Assembly: GCA_017940005.1 (NCBI GenBank)
Contig: JAGAZO010000020.1
Location: forward strand, 1-64,000
DNA from: Treponema sp.
Lineage (GTDB): Bacteria; Spirochaetota; Spirochaetia; Treponematales; Treponemataceae
Direction: 5' to 3'
DNA: 64,000 nucleotides
Shown: in pieces, positions 1 through 6,714 of the stretch
Layout: the number at the start of each line of letters is the position of its first letter
Position numbering within the stretch: the stretch's first letter is position 1
Notes under the pieces: generated by a model
Database searches by the model: none
What the model was told of the DNA's origin: nothing
Seen by the model: only the letters and a program-made list of their open reading frames with translations
Translations under genes and position numbers: made by a program

Positions 1-61
1 CACAGCGATTGCTGCAGTATTCCAGTGAGAAAGCGGTGTTTTTGTACTTACGTTCTCCAAC

Positions 62-139
62 TTTGGCAGTGCAAAAAAATATTTTCCCAGTGAGAAAAAA
101 TATTTTCGCACTGCCAAAAATTATTTTCGCAGTGCGAAA
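62..139. repeat. Nested inverted repeats, AT-rich
   Basis: An 11-bp inverted repeat, TTTGGCAGTGC (62-72) and GCACTGCCAAA (108-118), encloses two copies of the palindromic core AAAATATTTT. A small hairpin follows at 125-139 (TTTCGC, 3-nt loop, GCGAAA). The motif ATTTTCnCAGTG recurs several times. It lies downstream of the HU-related gene and could fold as a terminator or protein site. No gene is visible in bases 1-234. Confidence 0.5.
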
Positions 140-234
140 CTGGTGCAATTTTCGCATAAAAATAGCAGCATTGTCGTGTTAAACGATGCAATGCTGCTCA
201 TGCAATTTATGCGAATGCACTGCCATTCAAAGAA

Positions 235-714
235 TCACAGCAGCCTATGCTTAATAAATGTAAGGTTGTCCTTTAGTTCCTTCTTTAATTGCACGCTCGG
301 TCTAAAGAGTACACGCACATTGGAAATATCTTTTGCAGACACATCGCCCTTGAACTCCTGCCCCATTGCACTGAAAGAGCGCTTGAAAATGCCGAAGTCA
401 CCGAGCCTGACGGAATGGCCATTTTTTAAGAACAGTGGAAGCAGCTGCAAGAAAGATTCAAGGACTGCAACAACAGCTGTTGCGGTCAACGTACACGATT
501 TGCTGATTTCATCTGCGAGTGCCCTTATTGTAATTATTATGCTCCAAATGGGAGTAACAAAAAAACTTTTTGTTGCAGTCAGAGTACACGACTTACTGAT
601 TTCATTTGCAAGCGCCCTAATTGTAATTACTATGCTCCACATGAGAGAAACGAAAAACCTTTTTGCTGCGGTTCTATTGAGCGGGTTTGCCCTTTGTAAA
701 ATTGTGTATTCCAT
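235..714 (-). CDS. HU-related DNA-binding protein with internal 31-residue duplication
   Basis: The C-terminal part matches the HU-related family of small nucleoid proteins (VRLGDFGIFKRS around residues 102-113, then RVLFRPSVQLKKELKD), which bind DNA in the cytoplasm. The N-terminus (ILQRANPLN) also fits. Residues 18-48 and 49-79 are a tandem repeat, 25 of 31 positions identical, each ending in EISKSCTLTAT. The family is normally about 120-130 residues, so the 159-residue length is explained by this duplication. The ATG at 714 has a GGAGGT ribosome site at 722-727 (minus strand). An IS element begins only about 20 bases upstream of that site, so the native promoter may have been displaced. 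The fold assignment is confident; whether the protein still works is unknown. Confidence 0.75.
   Translation of the reverse strand: MEYTILQRANPLNRTAAKRFFVSLMWSIVITIRALANEISKSCTLTATKSFFVTPIWSIIITIRALADEISKSCTLTATAVVAVLESFLQLLPLFLKNGHSVRLGDFGIFKRSFSAMGQEFKGDVSAKDISNVRVLFRPSVQLKKELKDNLTFIKHRLL
478..663 (-). repeat. 93-bp tandem duplication inside the HU-related gene
   Basis: Copy 1 spans 571-663 and copy 2 spans 478-570, each exactly 31 codons, so the reading frame is kept. The copies encode 25 of 31 identical residues, so the duplication is not brand new. Confidence 0.85.
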
Positions 715-774
715 AATAAATACCTCCAGAGTTTGAAAAAGTCAAGTTTTGCACAGTAAAAAAACACCCTAAAT

Positions 775-1608
775 TTAAGCAGCCGAATACGCAACTGCTG
801 ATTTTTCTCTGTAAACAGACGGTGGCCAGCCGCACGGGTTTACAGTTGAAATTCTTTTTCTGTTGTAATAAATCATCACATACCTAAAGATAATTTTTTT
901 TACCTCTTCCACCGGCATCTTTTCAGTATTGATTTTATACAACTTTTCTTTTTTCAAAGTTGCAAAAAAAGATTCCATTCTGGCATTGTCATAGCATTTT
1001 CCAACATCGCTCATGCTTTGAATCGCATGATACTTGCCAAGCATATGTTTGTAAGCATCGCTCGTGTATTGACTTCCTGCATCACTGTGAACTATCACTC
1101 CTGAACATGGTGTTCTAAGTTTGAATGCAGATTCAACTGCTGAAATACAGAGCTCCTTTTTCATATTCGTATCCATTGCAATACTTATTATTTCTCCTCC
1201 AAAGCAATCAAAAACTGGTGCAATGTAAAGTTTCCCATCTTGACATTGTATTTGGCTTATGTCTGTTAGCCATTTTTTATTTGGTGCATTTGCCGTAAAA
1301 TTGCGTTTTAGCATGTTTTGAAGGCGCATTGCTTTTTTGGCTGCCTTTGTGAGCCCGTCTGGGCGTCGTTTATTAGGTTTTAAGAGGTTCCCTCTTCTCA
1401 TTGCACGCCTTACAGAACTTAATGAAGTTATTATTCCTCGTTGGGTCAGCGCTATAAATATTCTATAAGCTCCGTAATTGTCATTATTCTGATCTTCATC
1501 CAAAATCTTGTGTATTTCAATCAGCAATGTCTGCCATTTTTTCTGGCACTCCTTATTCTTTAGCCATTTGTAATAACCACTTTCATTGACCGAAAGAACT
1601 CTGCACAT
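775..1608 (-). CDS. IS3-family transposase OrfB (DDE integrase domain)
   Basis: The catalytic half of an IS3 transposase. The DDE triad is visible in TDISQ, HSDAGSQYT and ARMESFF, within an rve-type integrase core. The listed start is the first in-frame ATG (MCRVLSV). However, the open frame continues upstream to about 1695, encoding RPEEVSTRNIYWFVFKYKS and more, and there is no ribosome site at 1608. The product is therefore most likely made as an OrfAB fusion through a -1 frameshift at 1689-1695. The native DDE enzyme would act at the terminal repeats of the element. Confidence 0.85.
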   Translation of the reverse strand: MCRVLSVNESGYYKWLKNKECQKKWQTLLIEIHKILDEDQNNDNYGAYRIFIALTQRGIITSLSSVRRAMRRGNLLKPNKRRPDGLTKAAKKAMRLQNMLKRNFTANAPNKKWLTDISQIQCQDGKLYIAPVFDCFGGEIISIAMDTNMKKELCISAVESAFKLRTPCSGVIVHSDAGSQYTSDAYKHMLGKYHAIQSMSDVGKCYDNARMESFFATLKKEKLYKINTEKMPVEEVKKIIFRYVMIYYNRKRISTVNPCGWPPSVYREKSAVAYSAA

Positions 1609-1667
1609 TCTGTTTACATGAAATGTTGATTTATACTTGAATACAAACCAATATATGTTTCTTGTGC

Positions 1668-1943
1668 TTACTTCTTCCGGTCGTTTACGAAAAAACGGAA
1701 TGCCTCCTTTAGAATGTCGTTTGCTTCACGTAGCTCTGCATTCTCTTTTATTAGTTTTTTTTCTCTATCCGTAAGAGATTCATTCCCTGTCTCTTTAGGC
1801 GCTGTGATTCTCTTTCGGTTACAACTCTTTCTCCATTCGGCAAGAGTTCCATACAAAAGTCCTAGTTGCGAACAAGCTTGTTCTATTCCGATTTCATCAG
1901 AAAGTTTTATTGCTTGCTCTTTGAATTCTTTACTGTATTTCAT
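1668..1943 (-). CDS. IS3-family transposase OrfA (helix-turn-helix)
   Basis: The 91-residue N-terminal half of an IS3 transposase. It has an HTH_Tnp_1-type DNA-binding region (KYSKEFKEQAIKLSDEIGI), then a leucine-rich coiled segment (REKKLIKENAELREANDILKE) that in the family mediates oligomerisation. It binds the terminal repeats. Read without frameshift it stops at 1668; a slippery site 20-odd bases before that stop allows fusion to OrfB. Confidence 0.85.
   Translation of the reverse strand: MKYSKEFKEQAIKLSDEIGIEQACSQLGLLYGTLAEWRKSCNRKRITAPKETGNESLTDREKKLIKENAELREANDILKEAFRFFVNDRKK
1689..1695 (-). other. -1 ribosomal frameshift heptamer (T TTT TTC)
   Basis: On the minus strand the sequence TTTTTTC sits with TTT and TTC in the OrfA frame. 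A -1 slip moves ribosomes into the open OrfB frame, which is open from this point onward. The spacing and heptamer type match the programmed frameshifts known in IS3 elements. Confidence 0.7.
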
Positions 1944-2016
1944 TTTATACCCTTTCTTATTTTTCGGGTATTTTTAGACTGTACTTTTATGATAACCCTT
2001 CAGTTCTCGAAAAAAA

Positions 2017-2208
2017 GTGAGTTCCCTTGCCGTTCACCAGCAGGAAAATGTGGAGTCGTATATTGACTTCCTTGTTTATAAAAATTCTTTATCGTCATAT
2101 GCAGAGCGGAAGCCGCTTGATTTTTCAAAGTACGACACCGCAACACACTTATGGAATGATGATGTCCAAAATTTTGTAAACAGGTTACGTCAAGATGAAC
2201 GCTTCTAA
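2017..2208 (+). CDS. Antitoxin-like partner of the PIN gene, N-terminus probably lost
   Basis: The ORF opens with a GTG right after the IS end; an in-frame stop lies at 1993-1995, so the original N-terminus has probably been cut off by the insertion. The visible part (ENVESYIDFLVYKN near the start) resembles small DUF2281-type antitoxins. The ORF overlaps the downstream PIN-domain start by 14 bp, as in typical type II toxin-antitoxin pairs. Context is the main argument for the call; sequence similarity is only suggestive. Confidence 0.45.
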   Translation: MSSLAVHQQENVESYIDFLVYKNSLSSYAERKPLDFSKYDTATHLWNDDVQNFVNRLRQDERF

Positions 2209-2627
2209 AATATTTATAGATACAGCACCATTCATCTATCTTCTTGAAGATAACAACAAGTATTCTGATAAAATCAGGGCAATGGTGTCCGAGTACTATG
2301 TGGCAGGAGTATTGTTTTTTACATCTATGCTCACTTTTACTGAATATTGCGTTGTTCCTTATTGTCAGAACAATATTGAAAAAATCAAGGGTTTTGAAAT
2401 GTTTTTGACGGATGCAGATATTTTTATTGTTCCGTTGACAAAAAGAGATAGCAAAGTTTGCGGCACAGCTGCGTGCAAAGTATTTTGGATTGAAAAGCAT
2501 GGATGCATTGCAGCTTGCAAGTGCAAGAACTTTTTTCTCTGCAGCAATCAACTCTTTTTTAGAATGCGAGCGACAGAACGGAAGTGTCAACAAGTATATC
2601 GTTCATCTATTTCGTGCTGCCTTGTAG
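2195..2627 (+). pseudogene. PIN-domain toxin, frameshifted
   Basis: A VapC-type PIN ribonuclease. The first frame (from ATG 2195) holds the N-terminal acidic motif (FIDTAPFIYLLED) and the second acidic residue (TFTEYC). At an A5 run (2440-2444) the frame breaks: removing one A restores PLTKEIAKFAAQLRAK and then the C-terminal acidic motif SMDALQLASAR, ending at TAG 2625-2627. Read as it stands, the protein runs on into nonsense to 2734. The gene is therefore inactivated, phase-variable at the A run, or affected by a sequencing error. It overlaps its presumed antitoxin by 14 bp. Confidence 0.75.
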
Positions 2628-2806
2628 TCATAGTTTTCATCGTATTCGATTGTACCGAAAGCATCTATCACATAGTCCGCGACATGTCGTTGCACAAATT
2701 CTTTGAGGGCGAGATTTACAGCAGCTGGTTCTGACTGTTGTTTGCTAATAATGACAGTTTGTGCAAGCAATGGCTTATCTACAGTGATTGTTGTAGTTGC
2801 ATCCAT
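2603..2806 (-). CDS. VapB-like antitoxin without adjacent toxin
   Basis: A 67-residue protein with the VapB-type DNA-binding N-terminus (ATTTITVDKPLLAQTV) followed by AVNLALKEFVQRH, the usual helix before the toxin-neutralising tail. In family pairs the vapC toxin follows directly on the same strand. Here the strand downstream holds only the antisense of the broken PIN gene, whose 3' end it overlaps. The ATG has a strong AGGAGG ribosome site (minus strand, spacing about 6) and a 15-nt palindrome just upstream, fitting autoregulation. It looks like an orphan antitoxin. Confidence 0.7.
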   Translation of the reverse strand: MDATTTITVDKPLLAQTVIISKQQSEPAAVNLALKEFVQRHVADYVIDAFGTIEYDENYDYKAARNR

Positions 2807-2817
2807 ATGGTACCTCC

Positions 2818-2832
2818 TATGTTAATAACATA
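2818..2832. promoter_or_regulatory. Palindromic operator candidate upstream of vapB-like gene
   Basis: TATGTTA-A-TAACATA is a perfect 7-bp inverted repeat overlapping the upstream edge of the ribosome site. Its position suits binding by the antitoxin dimer. Confidence 0.45.
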
Positions 2833-3071
2833 TTTTGAAAGATTTTTCTACATACGAGCGCGCGGTACGGCGAGAGCGTCACGGAGGAGCTGAACGGGGC
2901 GCGGATAGGCGAAGACGGGAAATACGAGCGACGGCGTGCTCCTCACACAGCTTTGTCCTAACTAATATTTTAATAATAATAAAAAATAATTCACAACATG
3001 CTTTCCCTACACCTTGTGATTGATTGCAAAAACAGGTATAATCACCCTAAATCATTGTCATTTGAGGAATT
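2833..3071. promoter_or_regulatory. Intergenic stretch with promoter for the 3072 gene
   Basis: Bases 2867-2945 are unusually GC-rich for an intergenic region and may be an old gene remnant; no recognisable protein was found. A good promoter follows: TTGTGA (3014-3019), 17-nt spacer, TATAAT (3037-3042). The ribosome site is GAGG just before ATG 3072. Confidence 0.5.
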
Positions 3072-3803
3072 ATGAAAAAATTTATAGCGTGTATTATTGT
3101 GCTGCTCATCGCGGCAGGCACAGTGTTTTTTTTCGGGTGGACGCAGTTTAAGGTGGGCGCTGACTCATGCGGCGTGCTCATTTCAAAGACGGGCGGCGTT
3201 GACAGCGAGCCTATTCTTCCGGGAAAGTTTTCGTGGCATTGGGAATGCCTTTTGCCGACGAACGCAACGCTCAAAACATTCAGCACAAAGCCGCATGTTG
3301 TCTCAAAGTCAGCGAGCGGCGAGCTTCCATCTGCCGACGTGTACGGCAGCATGTTCGATGTGGCGCCTAATTTTTCCTACCGCTTTGACTTTATGATGAC
3401 GTGCCGTGTCACGAGCGAAAACATCATAGAGCTTATACGCGACGGACTTGTTGCAGACGACGAAAGCCTTGACGCATATATCGACTCATCGTGCGCTTCT
3501 CTTGCATCAAAAGCAGCGGCGCACATTCTAGCAAAATCGTTTGAAGACAGCTCGTTTCGCGCAGAGTCGCTTGCAACTTCAGAACTGCTTTCGCTCGTGA
3601 ATGCCGCAAACGATTTTCCGCACATTGACTTCACTCATTTTGCCGTAACAGCTTCGCGCGTTCCTGACAGCATGCTGTACACGCGTGCGCGGGAACTTTT
3701 TCTCGATGCGCAAAAATTTGAAGCAAAGGAAAGCGAGCGCGACAAACGCATGAGCGAGCTTTTGAGTGAATTGCAGCAGCTTTCGAGCGGGACTGAAAAT
3801 TGA
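3072..3803 (+). CDS. Membrane-anchored protein with SPFH/band-7-like start, function unknown
   Basis: The 243-residue protein starts with one membrane helix (about residues 4-22) followed by a region reminiscent of SPFH/band-7 proteins (VGADSCGVLISKTGG, then LPGKFSWHWECLLP). Most of the protein would then lie in the periplasm. The C-terminus is charged and probably helical (KFEAKESERDKRMSELLSEL). GAGG precedes the ATG by 5 nt and a consensus-like promoter lies 30 nt upstream. It is monocistronic, followed by a separate tRNA promoter. The family assignment is an inference from the N-terminal pattern only. Confidence 0.6.
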   Translation: MKKFIACIIVLLIAAGTVFFFGWTQFKVGADSCGVLISKTGGVDSEPILPGKFSWHWECLLPTNATLKTFSTKPHVVSKSASGELPSADVYGSMFDVAPNFSYRFDFMMTCRVTSENIIELIRDGLVADDESLDAYIDSSCASLASKAAAHILAKSFEDSSFRAESLATSELLSLVNAANDFPHIDFTHFAVTASRVPDSMLYTRARELFLDAQKFEAKESERDKRMSELLSELQQLSSGTEN

Positions 3804-3821
3804 TCACGGGTAGCCAACCGC

Positions 3822-3850
3822 TTGACAAAATATGCGCATTACGCTATAGT
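3822..3850 (+). promoter_or_regulatory. Promoter of the tRNA-Thr/tRNA-Tyr pair
   Basis: TTGACA (3822-3827), 17-nt spacer, TATAGT (3845-3850), about 16 nt before tRNA-Thr. Confidence 0.8.
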
Positions 3851-3866
3851 AGATAGCACACATAAT

Positions 3867-3939
3867 GCTGCCTTAGCTCAGTTGGTAGAGCACGTGATTT
3901 GTAATCTCGGGGTCGTGGGTTCAAATCCTACAGGCAGCT
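3867..3939 (+). tRNA. tRNA-Thr (TGT)
   Basis: A 73-nt cloverleaf. Acceptor strands GCTGCCT (3867-3873) and AGGCAGC (3932-3938) pair fully. The anticodon loop TTTGTAA gives TGT, and the T arm contains GGTTCAAATCC. The 3' CCA is not encoded. Confidence 0.95.
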
Positions 3940-3942
3940 TTT

Positions 3943-4024
3943 GGGGAGTTTCCCGAGTGGTCAAAGGGGACAGACTGTAAATCTGCTGGCTACGCCTTCG
4001 TAGGTTCGAATCCTTCACTCCCCA
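3943..4024 (+). tRNA. tRNA-Tyr (GTA)
   Basis: A class II tRNA of 82 nt with a long variable arm. Acceptor strands GGGGAGT (3943-3949) and ACTCCCC (4017-4023) pair fully. The anticodon loop CTGTAAA gives GTA. It sits 3 nt after tRNA-Thr, so both are co-transcribed. Confidence 0.95.
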
Positions 4025-4035
4025 TATAAAACCCG

Positions 4036-4065
4036 TTGCATTATTGCGGTTTTTTCCTTTATACT
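4036..4065 (+). promoter_or_regulatory. Promoter placing the transcript start at the ATG of the YkgJ-type gene
   Basis: TTGCAT (4036-4041), 18-nt spacer, TATACT (4060-4065), then only 6 nt to ATG 4072. No ribosome site is present, which suggests a leaderless mRNA. Confidence 0.6.
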
Positions 4066-4071
4066 GATGTC

Positions 4072-4530
4072 ATGTCGTGCTTTTTTGAAAACGGTCTTCA
4101 GTTTACCTGTAAGCGGTGTTCCCACTGCTGTCGTGGAGAACCGGGATTTGTGTTCCTTTCTCAAAATGATTTGACAAATTTGTGCCATTGGTTTAATCTT
4201 ACAGAAGAGCAGTTTATCAAAATGTATTGCCGTTTTGTTCCGCTGTACAACGATGAAACTCTGTTGTGCCTCCGCGAAACAAAATCATACGACTGTATAC
4301 TTTGGCACGACGGATGTACTGCATATGATGCGCGTCCTGTACAGTGCTCGACATATCCGTTTTGGACAGGGCTGCTTGAAAACGAGCAGACATGGTTTTC
4401 CGAATGTTCCTCGTGTCCGGGAATCGGCACAGGCAAGCTGTGGAAAAAAAACGAAATAGAAGCTGCGCGGAATGCGTATGAAAAAAATACGCTGCTTCAT
4501 TTCCCGCGCGAAGGGGAAACATGCAGATAA
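4072..4530 (+). CDS. YkgJ-family cysteine-cluster protein
   Basis: A cysteine-rich protein of the YkgJ family, thought to chelate zinc or iron. The signature CKRCSHCCRG is at residues 12-21, and further conserved cysteines occur in SYDCILW, RPVQCSTYPFW and SECSSCPG. The frame is open back to a TTG at 4036, but ATG 4072 fits best: the protein family begins near here, and a -10 hexamer ends 6 nt upstream. The 3' end overlaps the next gene by 10 bp, so the two are probably co-expressed. No ligand can be read from the sequence. Confidence 0.8.
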   Translation: MSCFFENGLQFTCKRCSHCCRGEPGFVFLSQNDLTNLCHWFNLTEEQFIKMYCRFVPLYNDETLLCLRETKSYDCILWHDGCTAYDARPVQCSTYPFWTGLLENEQTWFSECSSCPGIGTGKLWKKNEIEAARNAYEKNTLLHFPREGETCR

Positions 4531-5459
4531 TTTTCTGGGGTGTACGGGGTTCTATTCCAACGCCGCTCACACCTCAGCAGGTACAGGCAAAAATCACTGC
4601 GGCAGTGCAGCGCATTACACCAAATGACATCGTTTCGGAAGATGCGCGCGAACGGTTTGTTGCATCACTTCCTTCATGGCTGTATGGCGCTACAGGTGGC
4701 AACACGCCGTGCGTTGAGGTAAAGACAGACAGCGGCGCTGAGTTCGTATTCGATGCGGGTACTGGGCTTCGCGTCATGGGTAAGCAAGGCATAAAGCCAG
4801 CTGACAATCACTACAACATATTTTTATCACACTTTCACTGGGACCACTTGCAGGGATTTCCGTTTTTCGATGCCATATATAATCCCGATGTGTCAATCGA
4901 TTTATATTCAACATTTCCAGCTGCAGAGCGGCTCATACGTGCGCAGATGCTGCGTCCATACTATCCTGTCACATTCGATGCATGCACAAAAAAATTCCGC
5001 TTCCATACAATACAGCCAGGCAAACCGTTTCTCGTGGATGGACATGAAATATGCTGTTGCAAAATGTCGCATCCGGGCAACTCGTACTCGTATTCAGTTA
5101 TCGAAAACGGAAAGAAATTCGTGTATGCCACCGATGTAGAACTTTCGCAAAAAGATTTTGAACGGTCTCCCGCGCGCACGTTAGTCTTCAAAGATGCAGA
5201 CGCCATTGTACTCGATTCGCAGTACACTGTCGCGGAAGCGCATCAAAAAGAGAATTGGGGACACTCAGCATTTTGCTATGCAATCGATTTTGCTGTGCAT
5301 TGGAATATAAAAACAATATATCTTTTCCATCATGAACCCACATATGATGACAAAAAACTCCACTCTATTTTGCTCTCGGCACGATGGTACGCGGAGTACA
5401 TCGAGCACCCTGAAATAGGTGTAAACCTTGCAACAGAGGGAAAGGGTATTGTGTTATGA
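4521..5459 (+). CDS. MBL-fold metallo-hydrolase
   Basis: A metallo-beta-lactamase-fold hydrolase of 312 residues, cytoplasmic. The metal site motif SHFHWDH is near residue 95, and DAGTGLR, SHPGNSYSYS and VYATDVE supply the other conserved positions. The N-terminus MQIIFWGVRGSIPTP is typical of the subgroup related to RNase Z-like and cyclic-nucleotide phosphodiesterase-like enzymes. It is joined to its neighbours by overlaps at both ends (10 bp upstream, 4 bp downstream), so it belongs to a plus-strand run leading into mltG and dnaG. The substrate is unknown. Confidence 0.8.
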   Translation: MQIIFWGVRGSIPTPLTPQQVQAKITAAVQRITPNDIVSEDARERFVASLPSWLYGATGGNTPCVEVKTDSGAEFVFDAGTGLRVMGKQGIKPADNHYNIFLSHFHWDHLQGFPFFDAIYNPDVSIDLYSTFPAAERLIRAQMLRPYYPVTFDACTKKFRFHTIQPGKPFLVDGHEICCCKMSHPGNSYSYSVIENGKKFVYATDVELSQKDFERSPARTLVFKDADAIVLDSQYTVAEAHQKENWGHSAFCYAIDFAVHWNIKTIYLFHHEPTYDDKKLHSILLSARWYAEYIEHPEIGVNLATEGKGIVL

Positions 5460-5644
5460 TGCACGGAACAGAAGAGCTTTCGTTTGCCTATACGTTTTCT
5501 CCGAGAGAGACAGCGTTGCTCGCCCATTTTTTTCGTGAAAAGCAAGAAGAAATTCCAGAAGGGCTTGCAGATTTTGCATATGCAGTTGAAAAGGCCATGT
5601 ACAGCGCCATGTCTGTGAGCGACGCGGAGAAGTTTTATTCATGA
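5456..5644 (+). CDS. Small conserved protein between MBL hydrolase and mltG
   Basis: A 62-residue acidic protein (ELSFAYTFSPRETALLAHFF) with no domain that I recognise. It overlaps both neighbours by 4 bp in ATGA fashion, which strongly supports real, coupled translation. No signal peptide or membrane helix is evident, so it is probably a small cytoplasmic partner in the mltG-dnaG operon. Confidence 0.7.
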   Translation: MMHGTEELSFAYTFSPRETALLAHFFREKQEEIPEGLADFAYAVEKAMYSAMSVSDAEKFYS

Positions 5645-6714
5645 AAAAAAAATCAACAGCTTTAGTAGTTTTTGGCGCATTTTTGCTCGCGCTGTTTTCT
5701 GTGCTGGCTGCAAGTTGCATTGTTTTTATCTTCAATACGCGCCCCGCGTCATCCGTTGCAAACGAAACGACAGAACGCATTGCTGTGCCGCATGGCATGA
5801 CAGTACATGCGCTTGCCTTTGAACTTGAAGCAAAAAAAATGATACGGAGCAAAGAGGCGTTTTATCTTGCTGCACGGTACAAATTGCTCGGCAAAATCGC
5901 AGGCTGTCCGCAACTTACGCTTGCAAGCGGCGTGTACCAGGTAAAGAGCAGTATGCGCATAGGCGAAATATTTGAACTCGTCTCTACGGGAAAACAAGAA
6001 TACTTGCGCGTCTCATTTCCAGAAGGGCTCACTATTTCAAAAATTGCTGTGCGCCTTGAAAGCGCAGGCGTATGCGCCGCAGATGATTTCAAAGCTGCCG
6101 CGAAAAGCAATGCACTCATCGAAAAATACGCTATTGCAAGTGAAACGCTTGAAGGCTATCTTTTTCCTGACACCTATTTTTTTACGCCTGCAATGAGCGC
6201 AGAATCAGTTGCCGAAATAATGGTGCAAAATTTTTTTGCGCATATACAGCGCATTCCGTCTTTAGCGGGACTCGATATTTCGAGCGACGAATTTAAAACG
6301 ATGCTCGTGCTCGCGTCAATCGTCGAGCGCGAATACCGTGTTGCAGAGGAAGCACCGCTCATAGCAAGCGTATTTAAAAACAGAATGCGGCAGAACATGG
6401 GCTTGTATTCGTGCGCCACAATTGAATACATCATTACGGAGATACAAGGCAAGCCGCATCCAGAAGTAATTACATATGACGACTTAAAAATAGACAACCC
6501 GTACAACACGTATAAGTGGGCGGCGCTTCCGCCAACGCCTATTTCAAATCCAGGCATGACTGCGCTCGCTGCAGCAGCGGACACACCGACAACAAACTAC
6601 TACTACTTCCGTCTGACTGATTCAACTGCTGGCAAGCACAGTTTTTCTGAAAACTTCAACGAGCACATACGAGAAGGCGAAGTGATTGCAACAAAGAAGG
6701 TGGTCGGCAGCTGA
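5641..6714 (+). CDS. mltG: Endolytic murein transglycosylase MltG
   Basis: An inner-membrane lytic transglycosylase that cuts nascent peptidoglycan strands and helps set glycan length. It has one N-terminal membrane helix (about residues 8-30), a LysM-like region (IAVPHGMTVHALAFELE), and the YceG catalytic domain with EGYLFPDTY and the catalytic glutamate in ASIVEREYR. The C-terminal LPPTPISNPG and DSTAGKHSFS are also conserved. At 357 residues it is of family length. It overlaps the small gene upstream by 4 bp and dnaG by 1 bp (TGATG). Its position near the mre/PBP2/rodA genes fits a role in wall elongation. Confidence 0.95.
   Translation: MKKKSTALVVFGAFLLALFSVLAASCIVFIFNTRPASSVANETTERIAVPHGMTVHALAFELEAKKMIRSKEAFYLAARYKLLGKIAGCPQLTLASGVYQVKSSMRIGEIFELVSTGKQEYLRVSFPEGLTISKIAVRLESAGVCAADDFKAAAKSNALIEKYAIASETLEGYLFPDTYFFTPAMSAESVAEIMVQNFFAHIQRIPSLAGLDISSDEFKTMLVLASIVEREYRVAEEAPLIASVFKNRMRQNMGLYSCATIEYIITEIQGKPHPEVITYDDLKIDNPYNTYKWAALPPTPISNPGMTALAAAADTPTTNYYYFRLTDSTAGKHSFSENFNEHIREGEVIATKKVVGS

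Larger units (their letters stand above)
750..1985 (-). mobile_element. IS3-family insertion sequence
   Basis: About 1.24 kb with orfA and orfB in the classic IS3 arrangement. Imperfect terminal inverted repeats can be read at 750-769 and 1966-1985 (15 of 20 positions match, sharing ACAGT, an A-run and ACCC). The flanks on both sides are TTT, which would fit a 3-bp target duplication but is too simple to prove it. The element separates an HU-related gene from a truncated antitoxin gene. Both transposase frames look intact, so the element may still be active. Confidence 0.8.

Noticed and set aside
2000-2593. 197-codon minus-strand ORF as a missing vapC toxin
   Set aside because: It has no PIN motifs and is antisense to the readable PIN-domain remnant on the plus strand.
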